The notes beneath the pieces were generated by a model. That model had not been told where the DNA came from and searched no databases. It saw nothing but the letters and a program-made list of their open reading frames with translations. This document shows positions 20,925 through 32,258 of a stretch of 64,000 nucleotides of DNA, piece after piece (the stretch's first letter is position 1; every line of letters begins with the position of its first letter). A program made the position numbers and the translations under genes. The stretch is from Zantedeschia hybrid cultivar (taxonomy: Eukaryota > Streptophyta > Magnoliopsida > Alismatales > Araceae): assembly GCA_030544215.1 (NCBI GenBank), contig JARZZO010000006.1, positions 45,918,501 through 45,982,500 of the forward strand, given 5' to 3'.

Positions 20925-21887
20925 TGTGATAAAGTATTAAATTGATCATTTAAATTCAATCAAACGCATCATACTCATGTTTTTATCTGTAAAATAGCAT
21001 GAAATGATAGATAATTGCGTACCAAGTCCAACGGTACCAATTTCGTCAAATTCTGACTTAAAAACATCGCCATTTTTTCATGTGATTAATGGAGTATAGC
21101 GCATTTGCGGTTTTTCGACAAAACCGAGATGAAATAAATAAATATAATGATTTTTTAATGATAATATGCAAATTTATGTGAAGAGGACATGCCGATGATA
21201 CAGCGCAGTTGGTGGAGTTTCCGAAAATTTGGGGGAGGTCTAGTGTTCGAATTTCGATGAATTCGACTTCATTTTGTCCGAAAGATTAAAGCAGGGGTAA
21301 AAATGTCATTTGAGGCCCTAGTGTTTCCCTAATTCCATGGCCAAGAAGGACCCAAGAAGGGCCAGCCGCCTTCCTAAGGCCCACTTTCCTTTTTTTAAAA
21401 ATACCTTCCGTCCCTTCTCTTTAAAAGGACCCCTCATGTACCTAAGACCTATATTCCTGGTCCTTCTCCTTCTCCAATTTCCTTCCCGCAGTCAACGCGT
21501 AAACTCCCGTAAACTCCCTCTCTCTCGGTGCCTCTCCGATTTCTCTCGTCCTCCCTCTCTGTTTCTCTCAGTCTCTCTTTCTCTCCCTCCGTTCTCTCTC
21601 TCTCCGTTTTCTCCCTAGCTTCCTGCAGCCCTTCCTCTCTCTTCGCAGCTATCCCTCTCTTCCTCCCTCTCTCCTCTCTTTTGTTTCCCACGTCTCTCTC
21701 TTTCTCTCTCTCTCTCCTTCTCTCAGCACCCTCCCTGTCCTCCTCCGCCGTATCTCTCTCTTCTTCTCCTCCCATACGCCCTTTCTCGGTTTCTCTCTGC
21801 ATGCCGGCGAGCCCCCTCCAGTAGCTTCACAGCACCTGCGCAAGCCGGACTCCTCCAGCTCCTCCACGCATGCAGCAAAGCACCGTC

Positions 21888-23429
21888 TGTTAGTTTTAGG
21901 TGGCCTACAAGCCAATCTAATTATGTAAATCTCGTTCATTTATTAATAAAATGACATAATATTCATTATGTGTAAATCACATTAATTATCGTTTCATAAT
22001 GAAGTCCGTGGATATGTGCTATAGTGATCAGATTATGATGAGATCATACTAATGAGACTGATCACTTAAACACACATATTCTTAATCATTCCTAGTCGGA
22101 AGATATCCGAGAAGGACATCGGTTATCCGGTTAGACTAGTACAGATTACTCCTGCTCATATGATGAGGGTGACTGGTCTCATAAGTCACTTGTGTGGAGA
22201 CACTAAGGCGAATATGTAGGTGCTCATTGGAGAAGGAGTTCACTGAACTGATCCGACTGAATCGCTGGATGGTATAGTACCTCACTGTCAACCAACTTGA
22301 TTCTATTGTCGCAGTTGCGTGGATGGTCCTCGGACCTGAGACACCAAGGACACCTTGTCGGTGGACTATTGTGCTTTGACCTTGGTTTACGAATCTCTAG
22401 GCACGGGATTCTAATATGCCAAGGATTTGGTACAGCGGAATACCGTCGAAGGGAATTGTGTGTCAATAAGGAATCATTCGCTCTCGGTACTTACAGGGAG
22501 AATGCTCTAGGAAGGATGCGCGAAAGTCCCTGGCCAGGGCGGACGATAATATCGGGAAAGCAGTTTTCCGATATTCATCAACGGCATCCAATCCAAGTGA
22601 GTCGACCGGTTAGGGTTTGACAGCTCGCCATACCCTGAGTTGACTCGAGAGCATTGTACGAATGAAGGATTATATCAACGCGGTAACTGTCGGCAGAAAG
22701 GTTCCAAGAGTTGGTTACTTAACCCCAATACCTTTCGGGTTCACGCGGTGTTGCTTGGCACCCAATTTGATCGGAGGCCCGGTCGAATTCGATGTGCGAC
22801 ATCAATTCGATTGATTAATTGATTAATAAAGGGTTATTAATTGATTAATAAAGCCAGTGAGGAGTCACTGGACTTGTTGGGCCATTAACTGGACTGGTAC
22901 TTGAGCCTAAAGGGTCACACACAAATGATTCTCAAGGCGATGGATAAATAAGTGGGTTTTATATAAACCGGGGGGTTTTATGAAAAATCGCGCGGTTAGT
23001 ATAAAACATAGCGAACGGGCTGAGCAGGACAAGCTGCTACTAACCCTAGCCGCCCCTCCTCTGTTTCTCTCTCTCTCTGGCGTCCAGACAGATCCAGATC
23101 TGTTCCGCCGCTTCTCCGAATCCCGTTCGACGGGAAATCGTCCGCGCGTTGCGGCGACCGGCGAAGGTTTCGTGGGCTGCGAAGAACGAGGAACGTGAGG
23201 ATATCCGTCGCGAGGAGGATCGCGTGGACTTCGCTAGAGGTTGGGTAGTTGCGCGGCTTGCGGTGTCACACCGACGGAACCGAACGGTTGCGGATTCGAA
23301 TCCGCACACGGTGAGAACTTCGATTATCCGATAATCGATTTTAGTTTTTCGAAATGGTAAAACGGATCGCCGTTTTAATTTTATTTTTCGCTGTGTTAGC
23401 GATCCGGAGAAACCGGAGAAATCCCAACA
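21888..23429 (+). mobile_element. Solo LTR of copia family A (plus orientation)
   Basis: Runs from TGTTAGTTTTAGGTGGCC to GAAATCCCAACA. Flanking 5-mers CCGTC (21883-21887) and CTGTC (23430-23434) are a target duplication with one change. There is no internal region. TATATAAA lies at 22960-22967 and the palindrome TGCGGATTCGAATCCGCA at 23289-23306. Solo LTRs arise by intra-element recombination. Confidence 0.9.
22960..22967 (+). promoter_or_regulatory. TATA box of family-A LTR
   Basis: TATATAAA lies about 460 bp before the LTR end. Equivalents on the minus strand are near 36877-36885 and 55541-55548. Function is inferred from position. Confidence 0.55.
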
Positions 23430-24172
23430 CTGTCCACGTGCTGCGGTGAAGCCGGCCTCCTCCAGCTCCTCCACGCATGCAGCAAAGCACCGTCCACGCG
23501 CTGCGGTGAAGCCGGCCTCCTTCAGTAACTCCACGTGCATGCATGCACGCCTGCATGCAGGCAAGCTAGCAAGCTTCTCCACGCGTTGCACCAACCACCT
23601 CCCAGCAAGCGTCCACGCATGCAAGCAAGTCCCCTACCTGCCAGCATCAAACGCACAGCACCCGGTGCTGAACCCTGTGGCCAGCCGGCTCTGTTCCAAA
23701 GTGCCACCAGGGCCACTGCTTAAACTTGCCCTATTATTAGCATCTTTTATTTATTTATTGTGTACTTCTTTTGGTTTATTTTATTTTAGTTAAGTTAAGT
23801 TGTTATTGTTTATTATTTCTTGTTGCATAAAACTCGATTAGTTCAACATAGAAATTATGTTATTTTTACAATATGTTGTTAATCTCTCTCTCTTCTCAAC
23901 TTTAAATGTGGTTGTATTTGTGCTTTTAAAAATTAGGTTAGTTTAATTCGTAAATTTAGTTTAATTTAATTAGATAGTTAATTAATCAATTCAAATTCCC
24001 AATTTTTTTTAGATAATTAAAATCTAAGGTTTTCGAAATTAAAATCTTAATTCCCTGTGGATTCGACTCGGACTTACCATTATTAATTTTCAAAATTGAA
24101 TTTAAATGAGCCGAATAAATTTAGATTGAACGTTCTTATGAGTGGTTAACGGCACACAATTTGGAACGATCA

Positions 24173-25063
24173 ATCGCGCCGGCCAAGGAGAGGCGAGGAT
24201 GATCCACAAATGCAACCAGGAAGGCGACAGGAGATGAGATCACTAGTGGCTATGTGTTTGCATGTTAAAATTATATAAATGTTATATAGTTTTGGTGATT
24301 AATTGTTTGGCTCCAGTTAATCACCGTGCTGTCCATGACCACATAATGAACATGTATGGATGATACATGCTTTTAGTTATTGATTATGAATCGATTGCTA
24401 ATATCTAGGTATAGTTAAATATATTAGATATATTTATAAACTATCACCTAGGATGAGACCAACTTAACATAAACAAAACCTTCAACATAAAGTCTAAGCC
24501 GGAGCGCGAGTCATTGAGAATGTACCGCGTGGCTCTCCATCAATATAGTTCTTAGAACTTGATTCAGTGATGACAATTTCTACGTGTTTACCCGAGATCT
24601 GTCACCATCTGATGAAAGGACTATTAACTATGGTATTATGATGCCTTGAGATTGGAATAGAGGAACGGTATAGCTATCCTCGCGTTTACCTGGGAGCTGC
24701 ATTCTTACTCTACTCTGTCACATATTGATGATAAAGCTTAGACCAGGTATAATGGTCTACTGTGTTTACCCGGGACCATTAAAGACCTGCGAGTCGAAAT
24801 AAGATCGGATATTGCAAGGAGTTGTAATTACCATGAGATGGTTGCTTTAAGATAATGGTATGATACTATGTGTTTACCCGAGGTCATACTGTGATTCTTG
24901 GAGATTCTGATCCTCACTAGGAGACCGTCGGAGTCTTCCGTTCTGTATACCTGAAGGTTATACAGTCCGTCGAAAAATAGTGAGAAATATTTCAAGATAA
25001 AACACCATAATTGAATTATCAGAACTATCTGCTTAAATCACGTTATTTCCTTCGATCACTAAT
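24173..25063 (+). other. B1 leader, second part, with four-hairpin array
   Basis: Continues the B1 leader after the Athila insertion. It holds four stem-loops between 24571 and 24889, followed at about 24911-24990 by sequence closely matching the A1 leader just before its gag start. No gene. Confidence 0.65.
24571..24889 (+). repeat. Four stem-loops with common loop GTTTACCCG
   Basis: Stems: TGACA/TGTCA (24571-24575, 24600-24604), a weak AGCT/AGCT (24672-24675, 24695-24698), TAATGGTC/GACCATTA (24750-24757, 24774-24781) and GTATGA/TCATAC (24858-24863, 24884-24889). Each loop contains GTTTACCYG. This is the positional counterpart of the A1 array at 33802-34117. Confidence 0.65.
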
Positions 25064-27830
25064 ATGTCGTCTATTCGAGATTTTGGCATGTTGGATGTCA
25101 ATACTTCTCATACTCTAAAGAATGTCTTTAAAGGTAAGTGAAAGTCACTATCCTAATCAGGTCTCATGATTCCTCTTACTTGGATAGACCAAGGTGAAGT
25201 GGTACTCATGATATGCCTTTTTGAAAGGCAATGATTGTCATGAAATCTCTTATTTGGATAGACCAAGATGAAGAGATATTCATGATAAGTCTTTGAGGAA
25301 GACAAGTGGTAAGATTTTAAATGGTCGAACCCACACCTGAAAGGATAAAGAAAAGTCAGCTGAGATAGAGAAGTAGCAGTTCTCCCACTGCAACCAATTT
25401 AAGGATACTGGTAAAGGCAAAACGAATATGAAACTGGAAAGAAATTTCATATATTCTTACTAATCAACTTTTGCATGTCTATTGAAGAATTAGCGTATCC
25501 AATATGAGATATTGGAAATGATTCTCAGAACTGCGATAGTGTGCAGACTTAGACAAGTAAAAGGAAATCGAGAAAATGCAAGTATTGAGTTAGACTCAAT
25601 TATTGTTCATGATATTCATAGGTTACTGTTAGACGGTAAATCTTTGTATATCTATAGGAGTCAAATATGAAACTGAATAATTGTTATTTAGTTGCATATC
25701 AAGAATAACATTGATTGAGAAAGAATAATAGTTGTTCGAATCAGTCAATGTACTACAGATTCTTAATGTGACATTTCATGTGATGAACATTCACAAGTCT
25801 CCTATAGAAATGAACCGTGTGAATCTTGATTATCTATGGTATTGTATACAGGATTGTACAATAAGAAATTATTGATGCTGATACATACTGATGTAAACAG
25901 CTCAATGTCATCTTAAGGCCAAAGATAATCACTTCTATTGACTTACCTTATTAGTGTACTCTTAGAATGATTTGACTGTATATACTTACTAAAGTACAAG
26001 ACGAATGCATCTGAAAGATTAAGGTATAAGATCCATATGAAGTATTAGAATTTTTGATTTGATCAAAGAAACTAATACTTAGGTATATGATTTACATAAA
26101 TCATTAAGAGGATAATTGTATCTTCGCTCGATTGATCTTCATTGTGCATCATAGTAATATGATAGAATGAGGAATCGCACCTTATTAAGATATGGTACAA
26201 TACATAATAAGATTTGCCTAATTGTTATCCTTGTGAACATGAGTATGAACATTAGATGTCCATGCTTTTCAGATGGTTCTAAATAAGTCAGTGTATGTTC
26301 ATATAAGATATGAAAACCAAATAATTCATATGAGATGTGAATTATGAACAAACCTGATTTAAAAGTCAGGTATTACCGTAGTGTGAATTTGTGAATGTCT
26401 AAAGAGTTTGGACATTACAATTATTGGCCAGGCGATAATAAAATAATTATCGTACTGAAAGCTGTCTCCTGTGAAGAGGAATATGTCCTCAAAGAAGACA
26501 GTGGGAGCTGATAAAACTAGAAGATGTTTTAGATTCACAAGCTAACATATGATTATTAGATAATCTTTACTTATTTGGAACTATTCATAACACACATCAG
26601 AGAGCTTCATAGACTTTTGAGATTCTCTCAGTGACTAGAATGATATGTTTGACATATTTAATTTAGCGAGATGAGAGGAGCTCAAAATAGATTATGATCT
26701 AAAATCTATGATAATGATGCTCTCTGTCATTACAACTTTGAGATTGATAAGTTTATTAGAATTCTACTTATCTATACTGTTAATCATGAGATGATGACAG
26801 TTGGATATTAAAAGCGCCCACTTAATGTGATTAAGGTAAAGATGTATATGATACACCTTTAAAGCTTTTAAAATGTCCAGGAAGCAAGTTATGATTTCAA
26901 AAGATTACTTTGAATCAAAATAAAACTTCTCAAAGTTGTAATAAGAGTTTTTGACTTAATTGTCAGATATTACGTGATCATTAAGAATGATCACGGACCG
27001 TGTGTGTTTAAAGAGGACAGTGGGAGTACGGTCGCTTTAGTAATGCTTTATAATAATAATATCAAAGTCATTAAGAATGACTTACGGATGTTACTATTAG
27101 TGAAAGCATTGTTAACCATGGTTTCCTCCATAATGGATTTAGTTATAATATCCCACGTATTGGAAATACGAATCTATTAAGATAGATCGGTGGGGATATT
27201 ATATTGACCTATATGTCAAGATGTTTGATATAAATTTCATAACAAATTTCAATTATTGAGATTTGGAATTTATTCTTTTAAAGAAAAGGTTCCTTGAAGG
27301 ATACAGGAGTGAAATGTATCATTAAATGCTTGAGAAGTGCTAAGGATGCATTCGCGTATATGGAGAGGATGATTTGAAACAATGAGGTCACACTGACTCA
27401 AATTTCAAGTCAAATAATGGATTCAACCTTCTAGTAGAAAGGAATGGATTGGAATGGTTCCAATCCAGAATTCGATATTAAGGTGACGACATAAATAAAT
27501 GATACTATTATTAGAACAGTATGGACGAAAAGGTTCATCCCTAAACTAGATGTAGTTCTAAAAGGTCTCTGATACCATCCTATCGCTGTAGGACAACAGT
27601 GGGAGCAATGAATTGTGTGATCGAGCCATGGTCTCTTCAGAAGTTACAGAAAATTCTGAAGTTCTTTCACAGGTTCAGAGACAAACGATTAAGAGAAAAT
27701 AACGTAATGCAAAATATTCCATCTATAGATAATTTAGCAAATCCGTGACCAAGTCTTAAACACAGACTTTATGTGAGCATCACCTAGATTTGGTGGAGAT
27801 CAAATGCGAAAGTGATTGGCTTGAGTCCAA
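25064..27830 (+). pseudogene. B1 gag-pol remnant
   Basis: The region starts with ATGTCGTCTATTCG, aligning with the A1 gag start (MSS...LKNVF). It is too decayed for a continuous frame. Recognisable parts are an RT segment at about 26970-27180 (IIKNDHGPCVFKEDSGSTVA, matching the A1 IKNEDEPCVYKKTSGSAV block, though the YVDD motif is lost) and an RNase H/C-terminal segment at about 27620-27760 (EPWSLQKLQKILKFFHRFRD, then SIDNLANP). Many stops and deletions make it about 0.6 kb shorter than the A1 coding region. Orientation and family are secure; function is lost. Confidence 0.75.
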
Positions 27831-27839
27831 GTGGGTGAT
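27826..27839 (+). other. B1 polypurine tract
   Basis: The segment CCAAGTGGGTGAT immediately precedes the 3' LTR start, matching CCAAGTGGGAGAT in family A. Confidence 0.6.
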
Positions 27840-28638
27840 TGATGGATATAGGTGTCCTTTAAGCCAATCATAAGGCACCTATTTCAATCTGGTTCACTAA
27901 TTAATGGCATTGAATTCATTATGTAGATTGGCATGTTTATAATTGCGCATAATGAAGTCCATGAATATGTGCAATAGTCATATGATTATGATGAGATCAT
28001 AATAATGAGACGGATGACTTATAAACACATATTTTAAATTATTCCTAGTCGTAATATGTTTGAGAAGGACATTAAACATCCGGTTAGACTAGTATAGGTT
28101 ATTCCAGCTCATATGATGAGGGTGACTGATCTCGTTAGTTACTCGTGTGGAGACACAATGGTAAACCTGTAGGTGCTCATTGGGGAATGAGTTCACTGAA
28201 CTGATCCGATATGAATCGCCGAATGGTAATTTACCTAACTGTCAATCGGCTTGATTCATCGTCACAGTGGTGTGATTGATCGTTGGACTTGAGACACCAA
28301 AGACACCTTGTCGGTGGACTTCTGGACTTTGACCTTGACCTACGAATCCCTATCCACGGGATCTCTAATAGTCAAGGATCGGGTCTAGCGGAAGACCTTC
28401 GAAGGTGATTGTGTGTTCAATAGAGGATCGTTCGCTCTCAGGTAACTGGAGAGAGAATGCTCTAGAATAGATCCGCAGGAGTCTCTGGCCAGAGCAGAAA
28501 CAATATCAGAAAAGTGGTTTTTGGATATTGTACAGCGGAGTCTGATTCAAGTGAGTTGACTATCTAGGGTTTGACAGTTGACCATATTCTAGGTTAACTC
28601 GAGAGCATTGTGCGAACGAAGGATTATAGCCACGCGGT
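27840..28638 (+). repeat. B1 3' LTR, left part
   Basis: Starts TGATGGATATAGGTG and is interrupted at 28638 by element A1, whose target duplication is GCGGT (28634-28638). Confidence 0.9.
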
Positions 28639-30180
28639 TGTTGGGTTTTCTCGGTTTCTCCGGATCGCTCACGCAGCGGAAAACAAAAATATTTACAGCG
28701 ATCCGTTCCCGTTTCGGAATCTAAAATACGATAATCGGATTATCGAAGTTCTCACCGTGTGCGGATTCGAATCCGCAGCCGTTCGATTCCGTCGGTGTGA
28801 CACCGCAAGCGCCCCGGCCACTAGCGAAGTCCACGCGATCCTCCCCACGACGGATATCCTCGAGTTCGTCGTTCTTCGCAGCCCGCGAAGCCTCCGCTGG
28901 TCGCCGCAATGATCGCCGTAGCGCGAGGACGATTTCCCGTCGAACGGGATTCGGAGAAGCGGCGGAGCAGATCTGGATCTGCCTGGACTCCAGAGGAAGA
29001 CAGAAAATGAGGAGGGGCGGCTAGGGTTAGCAGCAGCTTGGCCTGCTCAGCCCGTTCGCTATGTTTTATACTAACCACGCGGTTTTTCACAAAAACCCCC
29101 GGTTTGTATAAAACCCACTTATTTATCCATCGCCTTGAGAATCATTTGCGTGTGACCCTCTAGGCCCAAGTACCAGTCCAGTTAATGGCCCAGTAAGCCC
29201 AGTGACTCCTCACTGACTTTATTAATTAATTAATAACCCTTTATTAATCAATTAATCAATCGAATTGATGTCGCACATCGAATTCGACCGGGCCTCCGAT
29301 CATGTTGGGTGCCAAGCAACACCGCGTGAACCCAGAAGGTATTTGGGGTTAAGTAACCCACTCTTGGAACCTTTCCGCCGACAGTTACCGCGTGGATATA
29401 ATCCTTCATTCGTACAATGCTCTCAAGTCAATTCAGGGTATGGCGAGCTGTCAAACCCTAACCGGTCAACTCACTTGGATTGGACGCCGCTGATGAATAT
29501 CGGAAAACTCCTTTCCCGATATTATCGTCTGCCCTGGCCAGGGACTTTCGCGCATCCTTCCTAGAGCATTCTCTCTCTAAGTACCGAGAGCGAATGATTC
29601 CTTATTGACACACAATTCCTTCGACGGTATTCCGCTGCACCCAATCCTTGGCGTATTAGAATCCCGTGGCTAGAGATTCGTTGACCAAGGTCAAAGTACA
29701 GAAGTCCACCGCCAAGGTGTCCTTGGTGTCTCATGTCCGAGGACCATCCACGCAACTGCGACAATAGAATCAAGCTGGTTGACAGTGAGGTACAATACCA
29801 TCCAGCGATTCAGTCGGATCAGTTCAGTGAACTCATTCTCCAATGAGCACCTACAGATTCGCCTTAGTGTCTCCACACAAGTAACTTATGAGACCAGTCA
29901 CCCTCATCATATGAGCAGGAGTAATCTGTACTAGTCTAACCGGCTATCCGATGTCCTTCTCGGATATCCTCCGACTAGGAACGATTAAGAATATGTGTGT
30001 TTAAGTGATCAGTCTCATTAGTATGATCTCATCATAATCTGATCACCATAGCACATATTCACGGACTTCATTATGAAACGATAATTAACGCGATTTACAC
30101 ATAATGAATATTATGCCATTTTATTAATAATGAACGATATTTACTTTGTTAGATTGGCTTGTAGGCCACCTAAACTAACA
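28639..30180 (-). repeat. A1 3' LTR (1542 bp)
   Basis: On the plus strand it reads TGTTGGGTTTTCTCGG to CCTAAACTAACA. The 18-bp palindrome TGCGGATTCGAATCCGCA is at 28760-28777. Confidence 0.93.
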
Positions 30181-30194
30181 ATCTCCCACTTGGA
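30181..30194 (-). other. A1 polypurine tract
   Basis: Minus-strand CCAAGTGGGAGAT directly abuts the 3' LTR and follows the pol stop without a gap. The counterpart in A4 is at 56619-56632. Confidence 0.8.
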
Positions 30195-31823
30195 CTAAAG
30201 CCAATCACATTTGTACAATAAGCCCATAGACTCTAGGTGACGCTCAAACACAATTTGAGCCAACGGCTTTGTCAGTGGATCTGCTACATTGTCGACGTAT
30301 GGAACTCTTTCCACCACTACATCTCCTCTGGATATGATCTCTCTGATAAGGTGAAAGCGCCTCAGAATATGCTTCGATTTCTGATGAGACCGTGGCTCTT
30401 TCGCTTGCGCAATCGCTCCATTGTTGTCGCACAACAGTGGAACAGGCTCAGAGATGCTGGGAACTACGCCGAGGTCGATGATGAATTTCTTCAACCACAC
30501 TGCTTCCTTGGCGGCTTCAGCTGCAGCGATGTACTCAGCTTCAGTCGTCGAATCTGCAGTGGTTACTTGCTTGGAACTCTTCCAGCACACTGCCCCTCCG
30601 TTCAAAGTAAACACGAATCCAGATGTTGACTTGCTATCATCTGGATCCGACTGGAAACTGGAGTCAGTAAAACCTCGCAGTTTCAAGTCACCTCCTCCAT
30701 AGACAAGAAACATATCCTTAGTTCTTCTCAAGTACTTAAGGATGCATTTCACTGCCTTCCAGTGCTCTTCGCCTGGATCAGCCTGAAATTTGCTCGTAAC
30801 ACTTAGAGCAAAAGCAACATCAGGCCGCGTACATAGCATGGCATACATGATAGATCCTATGGCCGAGGCATAGGGTATTCTATCCATGAATGCCCTCTCA
30901 TCAGGAGTCTTAGGAGACTGCTCCTTTGAGAGATTAATTCCATGTCTCATCGGTATGAAACCTCTCTTGGAATTTTCCATGCCAAACCTTTTGACTATGG
31001 TATCTATGTACAAGGATTGGGTCATTCCAAGCATCCTCTTTGATCTATCTCTATAGATCCGTATTCCCAATACGTTGGATGCTTCTCCCAAATCCTTCAT
31101 GGAGAAGTTTTTCGACAGCCAGACCTTTACTGATGACATCATAGCTACATCATTCCCAATGAGTAGTATGTCATCTACGTAAAGAACTAGAAAAGTGACT
31201 GCACTCCCACTGGTCTTTTTGTACACACAAGGCTCATCTTCATTCTTAATGAAGTCATAAGACTTGACTGCCTTGTCAAATCTTATGTTCCAGCTCCGGG
31301 AAGCCTGCTTCAGTCCATAAATGGACCTCTGAAGCTTGCACACTTTATCTGGAGATTTTTTGGATGTGAAACCTTCTGGTTGTATCATATACACCTCCTC
31401 CTCAAGGTTACCATTGAGGAAGGCAGTCTTCACATCCATCTGCCAGATTTCATAATCATAATGTGCAGCAATGGCAAGCAGAACTCTGATCGACTTTATC
31501 ATGGAAACTGGTGAGAAAGTCTCGTCATAGTCAATTCCTTGCCTTTGACAATATCCCTTTGCCACCAACCATGCCTTATAAGTGTCGATCCGTCCATCAG
31601 CACCGATCTTTCTCTTAAAGATCCACTTGTATCCGATGGGTACAATACCCTCGGGCAAGTCCTCCAAGTTCCAAACTTGGTTGGTGTACATGGAATGGAT
31701 TTCTGAGTTCATGGCTTCTCGCCATTTCCCGGCTTCTGGGCCTTCTATGGGCTCCTGGTAGGTTTTAGGATCATCATCCTCATTATATTGTACCTTAGAC
31801 TCACCTTCAGCGATATGTCCCAC
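30195..31823 (-). CDS. pol: A1 Pol: reverse transcriptase and RNase H
   Basis: A 542-codon open segment, in the same frame as the upstream integrase segment but separated by TGA at 31839-31841, where the sister copy A4 keeps an Arg codon. RT motifs: WIFKRKIGADGRIDTYKA, QMDVKTAFLNG (Asp about residue 130), KLQRSIYGLKQASRSWNIRF and catalytic YVDD at about 215-218. RNase H follows with GFTDSSFQSDPDDSKSTSGF and TTEAEYIAAAEAAKEAVWL, then the conserved copia C-terminus (DNVADPLTKPL). It copies element RNA into cDNA inside the particle. Wording is closest to the BARE/Angela lineage by memory. The catalytic residues look intact. Confidence 0.9.
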   Translation of the reverse strand: MGHIAEGESKVQYNEDDDPKTYQEPIEGPEAGKWREAMNSEIHSMYTNQVWNLEDLPEGIVPIGYKWIFKRKIGADGRIDTYKAWLVAKGYCQRQGIDYDETFSPVSMIKSIRVLLAIAAHYDYEIWQMDVKTAFLNGNLEEEVYMIQPEGFTSKKSPDKVCKLQRSIYGLKQASRSWNIRFDKAVKSYDFIKNEDEPCVYKKTSGSAVTFLVLYVDDILLIGNDVAMMSSVKVWLSKNFSMKDLGEASNVLGIRIYRDRSKRMLGMTQSLYIDTIVKRFGMENSKRGFIPMRHGINLSKEQSPKTPDERAFMDRIPYASAIGSIMYAMLCTRPDVAFALSVTSKFQADPGEEHWKAVKCILKYLRRTKDMFLVYGGGDLKLRGFTDSSFQSDPDDSKSTSGFVFTLNGGAVCWKSSKQVTTADSTTEAEYIAAAEAAKEAVWLKKFIIDLGVVPSISEPVPLLCDNNGAIAQAKEPRSHQKSKHILRRFHLIREIISRGDVVVERVPYVDNVADPLTKPLAQIVFERHLESMGLLYKCDWL

Positions 31824-31838
31824 ATATCGTTCGGGTAG

Positions 31839-32258
31839 TCAAGGTACTCTACCAGATCTACGAGACTCATCTGTGTGTACCTGAACAGATTCAGGAACTG
31901 ATATCTCATCTGATGATAATGCAGCTGTTCGGGGATCTGGAACCTCTTCCAGTACTATTTTACTCCCACTGTTCTCCTGGATAAGGTATTCCTCTTCCAG
32001 AAAGACAGCTTTCCTGGCGACAAACTCCTTTTGTTCATCAGGATGGTAAAAATAGTATCCAAAGGTTTCCTTTGGGTATCCCACAAACCTGCATTTATCA
32101 GTTCGTGATTCCAGCTTGTCTGGATCATTCCTCTTTACATGAGCAGGACAACCCCAGACTTTAACATGTTTAAATTCTGGTTTCCTGCCTTTCCATATCT
32201 CATATGGAGTAGAGGCCACAGACTTGCTGGGTACTCTGTTCAGTAGGTATGCTGCTGA
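31839..32258 (-). pseudogene. A1 integrase C-terminal segment between two stops
   Basis: Continues the same frame: the TAG at 32259-32261 is a Glu codon in A4 and the TGA at 31839-31841 an Arg codon in A4. It contains the integrase C-terminal blocks PYEIWKGRKPEFKHVKVWG and RFVGYPKETFGYYFY typical of copia elements. Confidence 0.85.

Larger units (their letters stand above)
19741..20926 (+). other. Athila C 3' non-coding region with hairpins
   Basis: No env-like ORF is seen. A perfect TTGGG-AGGCAA-CCCAA hairpin lies at 19782-19797 soon after the pol stop. Two further hairpins share one loop (20445-20510). The end is a purine tract. Confidence 0.65.
11477..24172 (+). mobile_element. Athila-type Ty3/gypsy element C
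   Basis: 5' LTR 11477-13225 and 3' LTR 20927-24172 have TGATAAAG...GATCA ends. The target duplication ATCGC (11472-11476 and 24173-24177) is perfect. Gag is followed by protease, RT, RNase H and integrase in gypsy order. The primer site is of the Athila type. A family-A solo LTR sits in the 3' LTR. Three in-frame stops and a gag-pol frameshift make it defective; there is no env-like ORF. Confidence 0.93.
20927..24172 (+). repeat. Athila C 3' LTR, interrupted
   Basis: Homologous to 11477-13225. A 1542-bp family-A solo LTR splits it at 21888-23429 inside the 60-bp repeat. It lacks a segment near 21495 that the 5' LTR has, so the two LTRs have diverged by indels as well as substitutions. Confidence 0.9.

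Noticed and set aside
28610..29090. Recurrent open frames of 60-130 codons in family-A LTRs (also near 36484, 55121 and 62914)
   Set aside because: They repeat only because the LTR repeats, and frames differ between copies.
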